From contig DASSMA010000060.1 of assembly GCA_035689115.1 (NCBI GenBank), positions 1-56,919 of the forward strand: DNA of 56,919 bases, given 5' to 3'. Origin of the DNA: JAHFUS01 sp035689115 (GTDB lineage: Bacteria > Actinomycetota > Acidimicrobiia > Acidimicrobiales > GCA-2861595). The translations under genes and the position numbers were made by a program. Positions 21,338 to 29,500 of this stretch are shown in pieces (position 1 is the first letter of the stretch; every line of letters begins with the position of its first letter). The notes under the pieces are model-generated. The model was not told where the DNA came from, ran no database searches, and saw only the letters and a list, made by a program, of their open reading frames with translations.

Positions 21338-21404
21338 CCGCCCACTTCACCACCCTCCGCGTCCGAGCGCCATCGGCCGCCGGCCGCGGGTAGCCTGCGC
21401 GGCG

Positions 21405-22457
21405 ATGACCACGCTGGCCGACCTGGGGGGATGGTCGCCGGTCCTGCGCCGGCTGCTGTCCGGCAAGGATCTCACGGCCGAGGAGACCGACGCCGCCTTC
21501 GGCGACGTGCTGGAGGGCACCGCCACGCCGGCCCAGATCGCCGCCTTCGTGGTGGCGCTGCGGATGAAGGGCGAGACGGTCCCCGAGATGGCGGGCATGG
21601 TGCGGGCCCTGTTCCGCTTCGCCGTGCCCCTCGAGGTGCCCGACGCGGCCGACGTGGTGGACACCTGCGGCACCGGCGGCGACGGCAGCGGGTCGATCAA
21701 CGTCTCCACCGTGGCTGCCTTCGTGGTGGCGGGCGCGGGGGCGCGGGTGGTGAAGCACGGCAACCGGGCCATGTCGTCGGCCACGGGGTCGGCCGACCTG
21801 CTGGAGGCCCTCGGCGTCGTGGCCGATTTGGGCCCGGCCGGCGTGGTCCGCTGCCTCGACGAGGCCGGCATGGCGTTCTGCTTCGCCCAGCGCTTCCACC
21901 CCTGCTTCCGCTTCGCCGCCCCGGTGCGGCGGGAGCTGGGCGTGCCCACGGTGTTCAACTTCCTCGGCCCGCTGGCCAACCCGGCCCACCCAGGGCGGCA
22001 GGTGGTGGGCGTGAGCGACCCGGCCATGGCCGAGAAGATGGCCGGCGTGCTGGCGGCCAACGGCGCCCGCCGGGCCCTCGTGGTCTACGGGCACGACGGC
22101 CTCGACGAGCTCACCACCACCACCACCTCCACCGTCATCGACGCCCGCAACGGGGAACTGGTCCGCTCCACGGTGGACCCGGCGGCCCTCGGGCTGCGCT
22201 CGGCCGGCCCCGACGACCTGGCCGGCGGCGACCCGGCGTCCAACGCCACCGCCGCCCGGCGCATTCTCGACGGCGAGCACGGCCACCACCGGGATCTGGT
22301 GGTCCTGAACGCGGCGGCCGGCGTGCTGGTCGCCGGCCTTGCGCCGTCCCTGGAGGCGGCGGTCGAGGTGGCCGCCCGCTCCATCGACGAGGGGCGGGCG
22401 GCCGGCGTGCTGGAGCGGCTGGTGGCGGCGTCCACCACCGCCGCCGCTTCGGCGTAG
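21405..22457 (+). CDS. trpD: anthranilate phosphoribosyltransferase
   Basis: Second step of tryptophan synthesis: joins anthranilate to phosphoribosyl pyrophosphate. Signature motifs are CGTGGDGSGSINVST at about residues 88-102 (PRPP loop), KHGNRAMSS near 120 and FNFLGPLANPA near 184. Length is 350 residues, as normal. ATG at 21405 gives the usual N-terminus (LADLGGWSPVLRRLLSG). It is not beside other trp genes here and follows whiB by 67 bases. It converges with the ferritin-like gene, the two stops being only five bases apart. Confidence 0.93.
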   Translation: MTTLADLGGWSPVLRRLLSGKDLTAEETDAAFGDVLEGTATPAQIAAFVVALRMKGETVPEMAGMVRALFRFAVPLEVPDAADVVDTCGTGGDGSGSINVSTVAAFVVAGAGARVVKHGNRAMSSATGSADLLEALGVVADLGPAGVVRCLDEAGMAFCFAQRFHPCFRFAAPVRRELGVPTVFNFLGPLANPAHPGRQVVGVSDPAMAEKMAGVLAANGARRALVVYGHDGLDELTTTTTSTVIDARNGELVRSTVDPAALGLRSAGPDDLAGGDPASNATAARRILDGEHGHHRDLVVLNAAAGVLVAGLAPSLEAAVEVAARSIDEGRAAGVLERLVAASTTAAASA

Positions 22458-22462
22458 CGGGG

Positions 22463-23083
22463 CTACCGCCGCAGGGCGTCGTCGGTCTTGGCGAAGGTGT
22501 CGGGCGCCGGGTACTCGCCCAGCAGGAACGACAGGGTGGCCGCCCGGCCGGCGGCGGCCGCCTGCATCGACCCGGCCAGCGTCACCAGGTCGGCTCGCCG
22601 CAGGGCGGGCACGGCGGCGAGGTAGGTGGCGGCGGCCTTCTCCTCCACGGTGCGGGCCACGGCGGCGGCGTCGGCCAGGGTGCGGGCGCGGGCCAGCCGG
22701 GTGTCGACAGTGGGCTTGACCTGCTCGGCTGGGGTGACGACCTTGGGCCGGTGGCCGGCGACCAGGACCTGGTTCCACGCGTCGAGGAGGTGCCGGTGGT
22801 GCTGGCCGGCGGCGGCCAGGAACTCGCCGGCCGCCCCGGGCACGTCGCCCAGCCTCCCCGCCTTGGTCGCCTCGGCGATGGCCGTGTAGGCGTCCACCGC
22901 GGCGACCTCCAGGCCGGCGGCCTCGGCCGCCAGGTCGAGATCGGCGGCGTCACCCGCCGCCGCCGTGCTGTCGGGGGACCGGGCGGCGGTGCTCCCTTCG
23001 CCGGACCGCCCGGTGCACGCCGTGGCGGCCAGGGCGGCCCCGGCGCCCAGCAGGAACGCCCGGCGGGACAGGGGCGGTGTCAC
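22463..23083 (-). CDS. exported ferritin-like lipoprotein (second of a tandem pair)
   Basis: The N-terminus SRRAFLLGAGAALAATACTG carries both a twin-arginine motif and a lipobox Cys near residue 23, so export by Tat and lipid anchoring are likely. The rest is helical and ferritin-like, with AAGLEVAAVDAYTAIAEAT near 55, GQHHRHLLDAWNQVL near 90 and EEKAAATYLAAV near 145. The Glu and His placement fits a four-helix di-iron fold. It has 206 residues. GTG at 23083 overlaps the stop of the preceding paralogue (GTGA). The function is unknown, and metal or peroxide handling at the cell surface is a guess. Confidence 0.75.
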   Translation of the reverse strand: MTPPLSRRAFLLGAGAALAATACTGRSGEGSTAARSPDSTAAAGDAADLDLAAEAAGLEVAAVDAYTAIAEATKAGRLGDVPGAAGEFLAAAGQHHRHLLDAWNQVLVAGHRPKVVTPAEQVKPTVDTRLARARTLADAAAVARTVEEKAAATYLAAVPALRRADLVTLAGSMQAAAAGRAATLSFLLGEYPAPDTFAKTDDALRR

Positions 23084-23718
23084 TGGGGGAGGGCGGCCGA
23101 GTCGGGAGCGACGGCGCCCGTGGTCGGCTCGGTGGGCTCGGGGACGCCGGCGACCAGCGAGCCCGGCGGCAGGCGGGCGGCGTCGGCCCCGAGGGGGAAC
23201 CGGACGAGGTCGGGCGCCCCCTGGAGCAGCGCCTTGAACACCCGGAGGGTGGCGGCGTGGCGGCACTCGACCCCCATCACGCTGGCCACCAGCCGCCGCG
23301 AGGCCCCGTCCTCCAGCTGGGCCAGGTCCGCCAGGTAGGTGTGGGCGGCCACCGTCTCCAGCGTCTCGGCGAGGGTGACCACGTCGAGGGGCGTGGTCAG
23401 CGTGGGGGTGGCCTGGTCCACGACCGACGCCAAGGCGGGGTGCGGGGCCGTCTGCGGCTGCCCGCCCAGAGCCCGCGTCTGGCTCTGGAAGGCCTGGCGG
23501 TGCTCGTCGTGCTGGAACATCGTGGTCTGGACGAAGCGGACCAGGGCCGGGTTGCCGCGCACCACGGCAAGGTCCCGCAGGGCCCCGTAGGCGGCGACGG
23601 CCGCCACCTCCAGCGAGGTGGCCGTCTGGAGGGCCCTCACGTCGGCCGGCGGGGCGGCCAGGGCGCCGGCGACCAGGGCCCCCAACCCGCCCGCCCCCCG
23701 GGTGCGCCTCCTGGTCAC
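23080..23718 (-). CDS. ferritin-like domain protein (first of a tandem pair)
   Basis: A 212-residue paralogue of the next gene. A short basic start (VTRRRTRGAGG) precedes a hydrophobic stretch (LGALVAGALAAP), so export is probable. The helical core repeats the same pattern: ATSLEVAAVAAYGALRD near residue 35, FQHDEHRQAFQSQ near 70, ETLETVAAHTYLADL near 115 and GVECRHAATLRVF near 145. GTG at 23718 overlaps the stop of the deacetylase gene (GTGA), and its stop overlaps the next start. The C-terminal 45 residues are Pro-rich and probably unstructured. Confidence 0.75.
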   Translation of the reverse strand: MTRRRTRGAGGLGALVAGALAAPPADVRALQTATSLEVAAVAAYGALRDLAVVRGNPALVRFVQTTMFQHDEHRQAFQSQTRALGGQPQTAPHPALASVVDQATPTLTTPLDVVTLAETLETVAAHTYLADLAQLEDGASRRLVASVMGVECRHAATLRVFKALLQGAPDLVRFPLGADAARLPPGSLVAGVPEPTEPTTGAVAPDSAALPQ

Positions 23719-24557
23719 CCGCCGGCGCCCGCCCGCATGGCGTCGCGAAGGGCCCGGTAGCCGACCAGCTGGACGCCCGCCCGGGTAAGGAGGCTTCGGA
23801 CGCCCCGGTCGTGCACCAGCACGTCGTGGTCGTCGACCCGCGCCGCCCAGTCCGGCGCGAGGGCCCGCAGCTCGGAGGCGTCGGCGGCGGGGTGGGCCTT
23901 GATCTCGGTGAGGCCGGGTTCCAGCTCGAACACCAGCCGTTCCAGCGCCCGGCGGACACCGGTGCCGCGCAGCTCCACGCAGCGGTCGGGGAACAGCACG
24001 CCGGCGTCGGCGGCCAGGCGCCGGAGGGGGAAGCCCACGCTGCGCTCGGCGGCGCCGCCGATGCGCAGCGGGAGACCGAAGTCGACGGCCAGCTCCAGGT
24101 AGATGTCGAAGAACTCGGGCCGGCCCTGGAGGGCGTCGAGATGGGTGTCGAGGTGGCTCACGTCGAAGCCCCACAGGATCGCCCGTTCCAGCTGGGCCCG
24201 CAGCTCCTTGGTGACCTCGTCGAGATCGCCGTGGTCCCAGACGTCCTCGACGGTGCGGGGGAAGCCGCCGTCGCCGTCGAGGAGGGAGGGGGCGTGGGTG
24301 ATCGGACCCCAGCGGTACAGCTCCCACTCGGCGTTGAGCGTGAGCTGCACGCCGACGTCGTCGCCGAGGTAGCGGGCGGCCGCCTCCCGGGCCCACGGCC
24401 CCGGCACCATGAGGCTGGCGGTGGTGCCGATCCCGTCCCGCAGCGCCTCGTAGACCCCCTCGTTGGCGGCGTGGGACGACCCGAGGTCGGCGCAGTTGAC
24501 CACCAGCAGCTTGGCGTCGGGCGGGTGGCCGAGGCGCTCGGCGGCGGAGGGCGGCAC
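23715..24557 (-). CDS. ChbG/HpnK (YdjC)-family carbohydrate deacetylase, altered active site
   Basis: The family removes N-acetyl groups from sugars such as chitooligosaccharides, using a metal held by Asp and His. Residues 18-30 read LVVNCADLGSSHA. Where relatives have two adjacent Asp (ADDFG or CDDLG), this one has Ala23-Asp24, so the catalytic-base Asp appears replaced while the metal Asp stays. The His motif SHLDTHLDAL (near residue 130) and EIKAHPAAD (near 225) are kept. GTG at 24557 gives the normal N-terminus (AAERLGHPPDAKLL) in 280 residues. It follows the thermonuclease gene, whose stop is missing, and overlaps the ferritin-like gene after it. Confidence 0.82.
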   Translation of the reverse strand: MPPSAAERLGHPPDAKLLVVNCADLGSSHAANEGVYEALRDGIGTTASLMVPGPWAREAAARYLGDDVGVQLTLNAEWELYRWGPITHAPSLLDGDGGFPRTVEDVWDHGDLDEVTKELRAQLERAILWGFDVSHLDTHLDALQGRPEFFDIYLELAVDFGLPLRIGGAAERSVGFPLRRLAADAGVLFPDRCVELRGTGVRRALERLVFELEPGLTEIKAHPAADASELRALAPDWAARVDDHDVLVHDRGVRSLLTRAGVQLVGYRALRDAMRAGAGG

Positions 24558-24558
24558 G

Positions 24559-25125
24559 CGCAGGACGGTAGTTCGACGAAGGCGAGGCCCGGGCTCGGGT
24601 GGTGGCCGAGGGACCGGCGATGGGGACGTCGGGGCTGCCGCAGGTGCGCCACAGGCCGATATCGGCCACCCGGGCCGACCGGACGGCGTCGGTGAACTCG
24701 GAGGCGTGGGCCACGTTGGGCGGGAAGGTGAGGGTGGTGGCGTAGCCCTCGCGCGCCATGGCCAGGTTGACGAACAGCCCGTCGGAGGAGCGGTAGACGT
24801 AGGCGAGGAGGCGCCCGTAGCGGTCGCGCGCCTCGACGTCGCGCACCAGGCGGACGCGGCTGCCGGCGGGCAGCAGCGTCTGCATGCGGTTGGCCGCCTC
24901 GGCGCCGAAGCACTCCACCAGCCCGCCCTTGCCGTGGGTCTCGGGCGTGTCGATGCCGATGAGGCGGACCCGCTCCTCTTCGCCGCCCAGCTGGACACGG
25001 ATGGTGTCGCCGTCGACCACCCGGGTGACGGTGCCCGTGCCCGGCGGGGCGGCCGGCGCCGGCGACGGGCCGGCGCAGGCGGCGACCGCCAGGGCGAGGG
25101 CGGCGAGGACGGCCGTCAGGCGCAT
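24559..25125 (-). CDS. thermonuclease (SNase-like) lipoprotein, no stop codon found at its end
   Basis: Secreted nuclease of the staphylococcal-nuclease fold. The signal MRLTAVLAALALAVAACAG has a lipobox Cys at residue 17. Catalytic features are VVDGDTIRV near 36, RLIGIDTPETHG near 53 (Arg and Glu) and ARDRYGRLLAYVY near 100 (second Arg). The domain ends at IGLWRTCG near residue 160. No stop follows in its frame until 23082, which is the ferritin-like gene's own stop, and none occurs in any minus-strand frame between about 24913 and 24161. The 3' boundary given here is therefore only where the next gene begins. A lost stop, an indel or a real fusion could explain it. Confidence 0.75.
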
Positions 25126-25200
25126 GCGGACATTGTGACGGGGGGGTGTGACAGCGAGCCGGTCGCGCCGGGCGGGGCGGCGGCCGGTACCCTCGCGAAG

Positions 25201-25386
25201 GTGGGCGAGGTGTTCGTCGACGACCGCGGTCAGGCCCTGCGCGTCACCTGGCACGCCGAGCCCGGGGTGGTGGTGCTGAGCATCTGGCGCAGGGAGGAGT
25301 GCGTGGGCACCGTGCGGCTGCCACCCGACGAGGCGCGCCGCCTGGGGGCCTTCCTGGCCGAGGCCGAGACCGCCGCCCGCGGTTGA
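25201..25386 (+). CDS. small conserved protein
   Basis: A 61-residue protein of unknown function, beginning GEVFVDDRGQALRVTWH. Alternating hydrophobic strands (VVVLSIWRREECVGTVRL) suggest a small beta fold with a closing helix (DEARRLGAFLAEAETAA). There is no signal peptide. GTG at 25201 is the chosen start, 75 bases from the divergent thermonuclease gene, and both might share the region between. It converges with the SnoaL-like gene nine bases on. Confidence 0.6.
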   Translation: MGEVFVDDRGQALRVTWHAEPGVVVLSIWRREECVGTVRLPPDEARRLGAFLAEAETAARG

Positions 25387-25395
25387 ACGCCCGGC

Positions 25396-25809
25396 TCAGG
25401 CCGCCGGGCCTCCGCCGACCCCCAGCTGCTGCATCATCCTGGCCAGGTCCATCATCACGGTGTGGCGCCAGGCCCGGCCCTCCCGGAAGGTGCCGATGTT
25501 CAGGCTGTCGAAGTCGACGCTCCTGCCGGTGGGGGCGATCCCGAGGAATTCGCCGGTGTGGGTGCCGGTGGCCCGCACCGACCACGCCACCCGGTCACCC
25601 TCGGCGATCAGGTCGTCGACCTCGCAGTGGACGTCGGCGAACCCGGCCCGCCAGGCCGCCACGTAGGCCTTGAACCCCTCGCGGTCCATCGTGCCCTGGG
25701 GCGTGACGGTGCGGAAGTCGGGGTCGAACAGCTCGTCGACCAGGTCGAGCTTCCCGAGGTTCACGATCTCGTCGAACATGCGCTGCACGGTTGCCTTGTT
25801 GTCGCCCAT
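25396..25809 (-). CDS. SnoaL-like ester cyclase-family protein
   Basis: A 137-residue protein of the SnoaL/NTF2-like fold. This fold serves polyketide cyclases and many small-molecule isomerases. The pattern is typical of the ester cyclase branch: VQRMFDEIVNLGKLDLVDELF at the N-terminus, then VHCEVDDLIAEGDRVAWSVRATGTH, then FDSLNIGTFREGRAW. A good ribosome binding site (AGGAGG on the minus strand, about 25820) precedes the ATG at 25809. The substrate cannot be told. It is downstream of, and on the same strand as, the HD-GYP regulator. Confidence 0.8.
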   Translation of the reverse strand: MGDNKATVQRMFDEIVNLGKLDLVDELFDPDFRTVTPQGTMDREGFKAYVAAWRAGFADVHCEVDDLIAEGDRVAWSVRATGTHTGEFLGIAPTGRSVDFDSLNIGTFREGRAWRHTVMMDLARMMQQLGVGGGPAA

Positions 25810-25870
25810 CGCCGGTGCCTCCTCGTGTCGTGCGGGTACACGGTGAGGATGACGGCCGCCGGCCCGTCCG

Positions 25871-27436
25871 TCATCGGGAGGTCTCCCGATCGGCGCCGGC
25901 GCCGGCCACGCCGTGCTCGACCGCCCAGAGCGTGGCGCCGGCGCGGGTGGAGACGCCGAGCTTGGTGTAGATGTGCTGGATGTGGGCGTCGGCCGTCTTG
26001 GGGGCGATACCCAGCGTGTGGGCGATCTGGCGGATCGAGTGCCCTCTGGCCACCAGGGCCAGCACCTCGCGCTCGCGCTCGGTGAGGCCGCCGGGCGGCG
26101 AAGGCCGCCGCCGGCGCCCGGCGTGTCCGGCCGCTGCCAGCACGGCCTCGGCGGCGTCGGCGTCGAGGCGGCCCTCGGCCACGTCGGCCCGCAGGGATGC
26201 CGCCGCCTGGTCGCTGCTCATGGCCGGGCGGTGGGGCCGGGTCTCGGTGCGGGCCCGGTACCCGTCGGCGGCGGCCAGGATGCGGGCCGGGAGGGTGAGC
26301 ACCGTGCCGGCCACCGCCCGGTGGTAGCCGGCTCCGTCGACCCGCTCGTGGTGCAGTGACGCCAGCCGGCCCAGCTCGCCGAGCGCCGCCGGCCGGGTGA
26401 GCACGCGCTCGGTGTAGTACGGGTGGAGGCGGACCTTCTCCCACTCGTCGCGGGTGAGGGCGCCGGGCTTCCCCCACACGGCGGCCGACACGCCAACCCG
26501 GCCCACGTCGTGCACGAGGGCGGCCCGGCGCAGGCGCACCCCGTCGGCGTCCGGCAGGCCGGCCGTGGCGGCGGCCGCCGACGCCAGGTCGGCCACGCCC
26601 CGCGAGTGGCCGACGGTGAAGGACGACTTGAGGTCGGCGAAGTCGGCCACGGCCAGGAGGACGTCGTCGAGCTGCTCGTCGGAGAGGGCCCGGCGCGGCG
26701 GCGGCTCGAGGGCGAGCACGTCGTCCCAGACGGACGGCTGGTCGAAGACCGGGACGAGGTCGCCGGCGGCGGCGAGCAGTCCGTCGACCACGGCGGGGGC
26801 GAACGCCCGGCCCCTGCGCTCGGACACGACCGCCGCCGCCCGCTCGGGGCCCTCGAGCCGGCAGAGGCCCTCGAACAGCTCCGCGGCGGCCACGAACCGG
26901 GCCGGCAGCACGATCTCCTCGCCCCCGACCCGGCCGGGGAGGCCGCCGCCGTCCCAGTGCTCGAACACCTGCCACAGGCCGCGCTGGACCACGTCGTCGA
27001 ACCCGAGGCGGGTGGCCAGCATCTGGGCCGTCTCGCAGACCGAGTCCATGGAGGCGAGGAACCGCTTCGACCCGGCCAGGACCCGCCCCACGTGCCGGGC
27101 CCGCCCGAGGGCCGAGCCGCCGGCGCCGACGGTGCGGACGAGGTACGGCAGCATGGCCGACGGCCGGGTGAAGTCGAGGGTGATGGCGCCGCGGCGGAAG
27201 GCGACCTCGTCGCCCAGGAACCAGGCCGCCTGGTCGGACTCGGCGGTGCAGCCCACATGGCGGAGCAGCGACAGGTGGAAGACCCGGCGGGTGTCGTCGT
27301 CGTCGAGCCCCACCCGGCGCGCCACCGTGGTGGCCACCAGGCAGGTGCGCAGGCCCTGTTCCAGGGGCTGGCCCATACCGACGTCGATGCCGAGGGACAG
27401 GGCCGCCACGGCCTCCGCCAACCGGACCCCGGACAC
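25871..27436 (-). CDS. HD-GYP phosphodiesterase fused to a LuxR-type DNA-binding domain
   Basis: A 521-residue regulator. The C-terminal HTH is a clear LuxR domain (residues about 451-505, LTEREREVLALVARGHSIRQIAHTLG). The middle is an HD-GYP domain, with HDVGRVGVS near 307 and HHERVDGAGYHR near 360. HD-GYP enzymes hydrolyse cyclic di-nucleotides. The first 240 residues look like a second, degenerate copy: RHVGCTAESD stands where the HD should be, and EHWDGGGLPGR near 165 matches the GYP loop. So this may be an HD-GYP duplication of which only the second copy keeps the metal ligands. Such proteins could couple second-messenger turnover directly to transcription. Confidence 0.85.
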   Translation of the reverse strand: MSGVRLAEAVAALSLGIDVGMGQPLEQGLRTCLVATTVARRVGLDDDDTRRVFHLSLLRHVGCTAESDQAAWFLGDEVAFRRGAITLDFTRPSAMLPYLVRTVGAGGSALGRARHVGRVLAGSKRFLASMDSVCETAQMLATRLGFDDVVQRGLWQVFEHWDGGGLPGRVGGEEIVLPARFVAAAELFEGLCRLEGPERAAAVVSERRGRAFAPAVVDGLLAAAGDLVPVFDQPSVWDDVLALEPPPRRALSDEQLDDVLLAVADFADLKSSFTVGHSRGVADLASAAAATAGLPDADGVRLRRAALVHDVGRVGVSAAVWGKPGALTRDEWEKVRLHPYYTERVLTRPAALGELGRLASLHHERVDGAGYHRAVAGTVLTLPARILAAADGYRARTETRPHRPAMSSDQAAASLRADVAEGRLDADAAEAVLAAAGHAGRRRRPSPPGGLTEREREVLALVARGHSIRQIAHTLGIAPKTADAHIQHIYTKLGVSTRAGATLWAVEHGVAGAGADRETSR

Positions 27437-27464
27437 GGGCCGAGGCTACCGAGCCGGAGGGGCG

Positions 27465-27602
27465 TCAGGCGGCGGCCCGCCCGGCGAGGTCGCGCAGCAC
27501 GGCGCGGGCGTCGGCCACGCCCTGGAGGCCCCGGCGACGGGTGGCCTCGTCGAGGCGCCAGTCGGCGCGGGGATCGTCGAGGAGGACGAGCTGTCGTTCC
27601 AT
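27465..27602 (-). CDS. possible 45-residue protein
   Basis: A short frame from ATG 27602 to TGA at 27465-27467 (MERQLVLLDDPRADWRLDE, then a helical Arg/Ala tail). The composition is protein-like (acidic first half, basic amphipathic second half), and it sits 28 bases upstream of the HD-GYP gene on the same strand. No family is recognised. It may be a small regulator or a chance frame. Confidence 0.45.
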   Translation of the reverse strand: MERQLVLLDDPRADWRLDEATRRRGLQGVADARAVLRDLAGRAAA

Positions 27603-27770
27603 GGGATTGAGTATGGAGAGGGGGTGTGACAGTGACCTGCGGGGCGCCGGCTACCGGGGCCGGCGTCTGCCGTGCCACGATGGCCGGGTGACTCGACCGT
27701 CCCTCCCCGCTGCGCCGGCGCGCCCCGCCGTTGCCTCATCCGTCCGCCGCCGCACCGAAGGGGGACAGCA

Positions 27771-28112
27771 GTGACCGATCGCGACAAGGCGGTCTCGGTG
27801 CTCCTCGTGGTGGTGATCTCGGTGCTCCTCGTCCTCGGCTGGGGGCTGCTGCCGACCAGGGCCGCCGGCCACCTCAAGTGCGAGGGGCCGATCCGTGGGT
27901 CGGACCCGCTGGAGTTCGCCAAGGAGGGCTACCTCGTGCACCGTGAGGCGGCGGCCTGCAGCAGCAAGGGCGGCAGCCGGATGACGATCATCCTCATCGT
28001 GGGCGCGGTGTTCCTGGTGCTCGGGGTGTCGGCCGTGCTGCTCCCGGAGAGCAATTTCGAGCGGATGGCATTCGGCGGCGAGGCCCCCGAGGACGTCTAC
28101 GAGATGCCCTGA
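27771..28112 (+). CDS. small membrane protein with two transmembrane helices
   Basis: A 113-residue protein with hydrophobic helices at about residues 8-25 (VLLVVVISVLLVLGWGLL) and 70-90 (MTIILIVGAVFLVLGVSAVLL). The loop between holds two Cys (LKCEG and AACSS) that could form a disulfide outside the cell. GTG at 27771 follows GGGGGA at 27760-27765. Its 3' end overlaps the PAP2 gene on the other strand by 16 bases. The function is unknown. Confidence 0.65.
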   Translation: MTDRDKAVSVLLVVVISVLLVLGWGLLPTRAAGHLKCEGPIRGSDPLEFAKEGYLVHREAAACSSKGGSRMTIILIVGAVFLVLGVSAVLLPESNFERMAFGGEAPEDVYEMP

Positions 28113-28660
28113 GCCCTGGGCGGCAGGGGTGCCAGCCGGCGCCCCAGCTCGCCCAGCACCACGCCGATGGCGATCCCGCCCAGCACGTCGGACGCGTGGT
28201 GGATGCGGACGTACGTGCGGCTGAGGGCCACGACTCCCGCCAGGGCGTAGTAGAGCGGCCGGAGCGGGTCGTCGTCGCCCAAGAGGGCGGCGACGCAGAA
28301 GGCGGCCGACGCGTGCCCGCTGGGGAACGAGCTGGTGCGGGGCCGGCGCAGTGGCAGGGGGCGGTCGACCTCCCACGGCGGCCGGGACCGGCGGAACAGC
28401 GACTTGATCCCGATGTTGACGACGGCCGACTCGGCGAAGACGCCGACGCCGACGCGCACGGCGGCCCGGAAGTCCCGCTCGGAGCGCAGCCCGCGCAGAC
28501 CGCCGAGGAGCATCCACCCGAGGCTGTGGTCGAAGACCGCCGACACCCCGTAGAAGAAGCGGTCGGTGGCCGGGTGGCCCCGGAGGTGGTCGAGGGCGGC
28601 ATCGGCCCGGGCGTCGAAGGCGGCGACGCGCCGACGGGCGGAGTCGGGGAGCAAAGGCAT
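28097..28660 (-). CDS. PAP2-family membrane phosphatase
   Basis: Integral membrane acid phosphatase of the PAP2 family, usually acting on lipid phosphates or polyprenyl pyrophosphates. The three-part signature is complete: KSLFRRSRP near residue 85, SSFPSGHA near 110, and SRTYVRIHHASD near 148. Hydrophobic segments flank them (LGWMLLGGL, AAFCVAALLG, YYALAGVVAL, GIAIGVVLGEL). It has 187 residues. ATG at 28660 is 13 bases downstream of the nuclease gene, so the two are probably cotranscribed. The substrate is unknown. Confidence 0.88.
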   Translation of the reverse strand: MPLLPDSARRRVAAFDARADAALDHLRGHPATDRFFYGVSAVFDHSLGWMLLGGLRGLRSERDFRAAVRVGVGVFAESAVVNIGIKSLFRRSRPPWEVDRPLPLRRPRTSSFPSGHASAAFCVAALLGDDDPLRPLYYALAGVVALSRTYVRIHHASDVLGGIAIGVVLGELGRRLAPLPPRAQGIS

Positions 28661-28673
28661 GCGCAGGAGTGGC

Positions 28674-29477
28674 TCAGGCGGCGCCGGCCTGCCGGGCGGC
28701 CGCCGGGTCGCCCCCCGCCGCCGGGCAGTAGGCCTGGTACCCGCACCAGCCGCACAGGCCCGAGGGGCGGGGCCGGAAGTCGTCCTCCACGCACGCCAGC
28801 TCCACCGCCTGCCACACCGCCGACGTGCGGGTGACCAGGCCCCGCACCGACTGCTCGTCGGGCCGGCCGATGATGGCCACAGGCTCGCGCAGGTGCAGCA
28901 GCTGGACCCGCGCCGGCCGGCGCCCGAGCATCTGCTCGCAGAGGTAGGCGTAGAACTGCACCCCGGCCAGGCGGCCGTGCTCCCAGCCGGCCGCCGGGGC
29001 GCTGCCCGTCTTGTAGTCGGTGACCACGAGCTCGCCGTCGGCGTCGAGGTCGAGACGGTCGATCACCCCCCGGAGCCGCAGGTCGCCCAGCCGGGCCTCC
29101 AGCTTCAGCTCGAGGCCGATGGCCCGCACGGCGTTGGGATCCTCCAGGCGGAACAGGTTGGCGACAAGGCTCCCGGCGTCGGCCAGGAAGGCGTCGAGCA
29201 CCTCGCCGTCGAGCTCGAGGCCGGCGAACCCGGGCTCGGCGGCCAGCTCGTCCCACGCCAGCGCCAGCTTGGCCTGGGCGGCCGCCGGCGTGCGACGGCC
29301 GGGGGGCTCCTCGGCGTAGAGGCGCTCGAGGGCCCGGTGGACGAGCGTGCCCTTCGACGACCAGGGTGCCGGCCGCTCGGGAAGCCGGTCGATGACCGCG
29401 AACCGGTACGAAAGGGCGCAGTCCTTGAACGCCGCCACCCCGGACGGCGACAGCGAGGAGGGGAGGGGAAGGGCCAT
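28674..29477 (-). CDS. RecB-type PD-(D/E)XK nuclease with iron-sulfur cysteines
   Basis: A 267-residue stand-alone nuclease domain. The RecB motif appears as GVIDRLDLD near residue 140 followed by ELVVTDYKTG near 151, giving the D, D and K of the active site. Cys20 (FKDCALSYRF) and three C-terminal cysteines (LCGWCGYQAYC near 236-246) match the four-Cys iron-sulfur arrangement of AddB and Cas4 nucleases. No CRISPR genes or helicase domain are near, so a DNA repair or end-processing role is more likely than spacer acquisition. ATG at 29477 starts at the conserved SLSPSGVAAFKDC block. The gene is divergent from the cyclase. Confidence 0.85.
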   Translation of the reverse strand: MALPLPSSLSPSGVAAFKDCALSYRFAVIDRLPERPAPWSSKGTLVHRALERLYAEEPPGRRTPAAAQAKLALAWDELAAEPGFAGLELDGEVLDAFLADAGSLVANLFRLEDPNAVRAIGLELKLEARLGDLRLRGVIDRLDLDADGELVVTDYKTGSAPAAGWEHGRLAGVQFYAYLCEQMLGRRPARVQLLHLREPVAIIGRPDEQSVRGLVTRTSAVWQAVELACVEDDFRPRPSGLCGWCGYQAYCPAAGGDPAAARQAGAA

Positions 29478-29500
29478 CGGTCCAAGCGTAAACCGGGGTT

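Noticed and set aside
23080..24560. A single 724-residue thermonuclease-ferritin fusion read from one frame
   Set aside because: The middle 280 codons are the out-of-frame shadow of a genuine deacetylase gene, so a real fusion is unlikely. The missing stop is reported as a finding instead.
28674..29477. Cas4, because of the RecB motif and four cysteines
   Set aside because: No CRISPR array or cas gene is present in the window. The same layout occurs in AddB-type repair nucleases.
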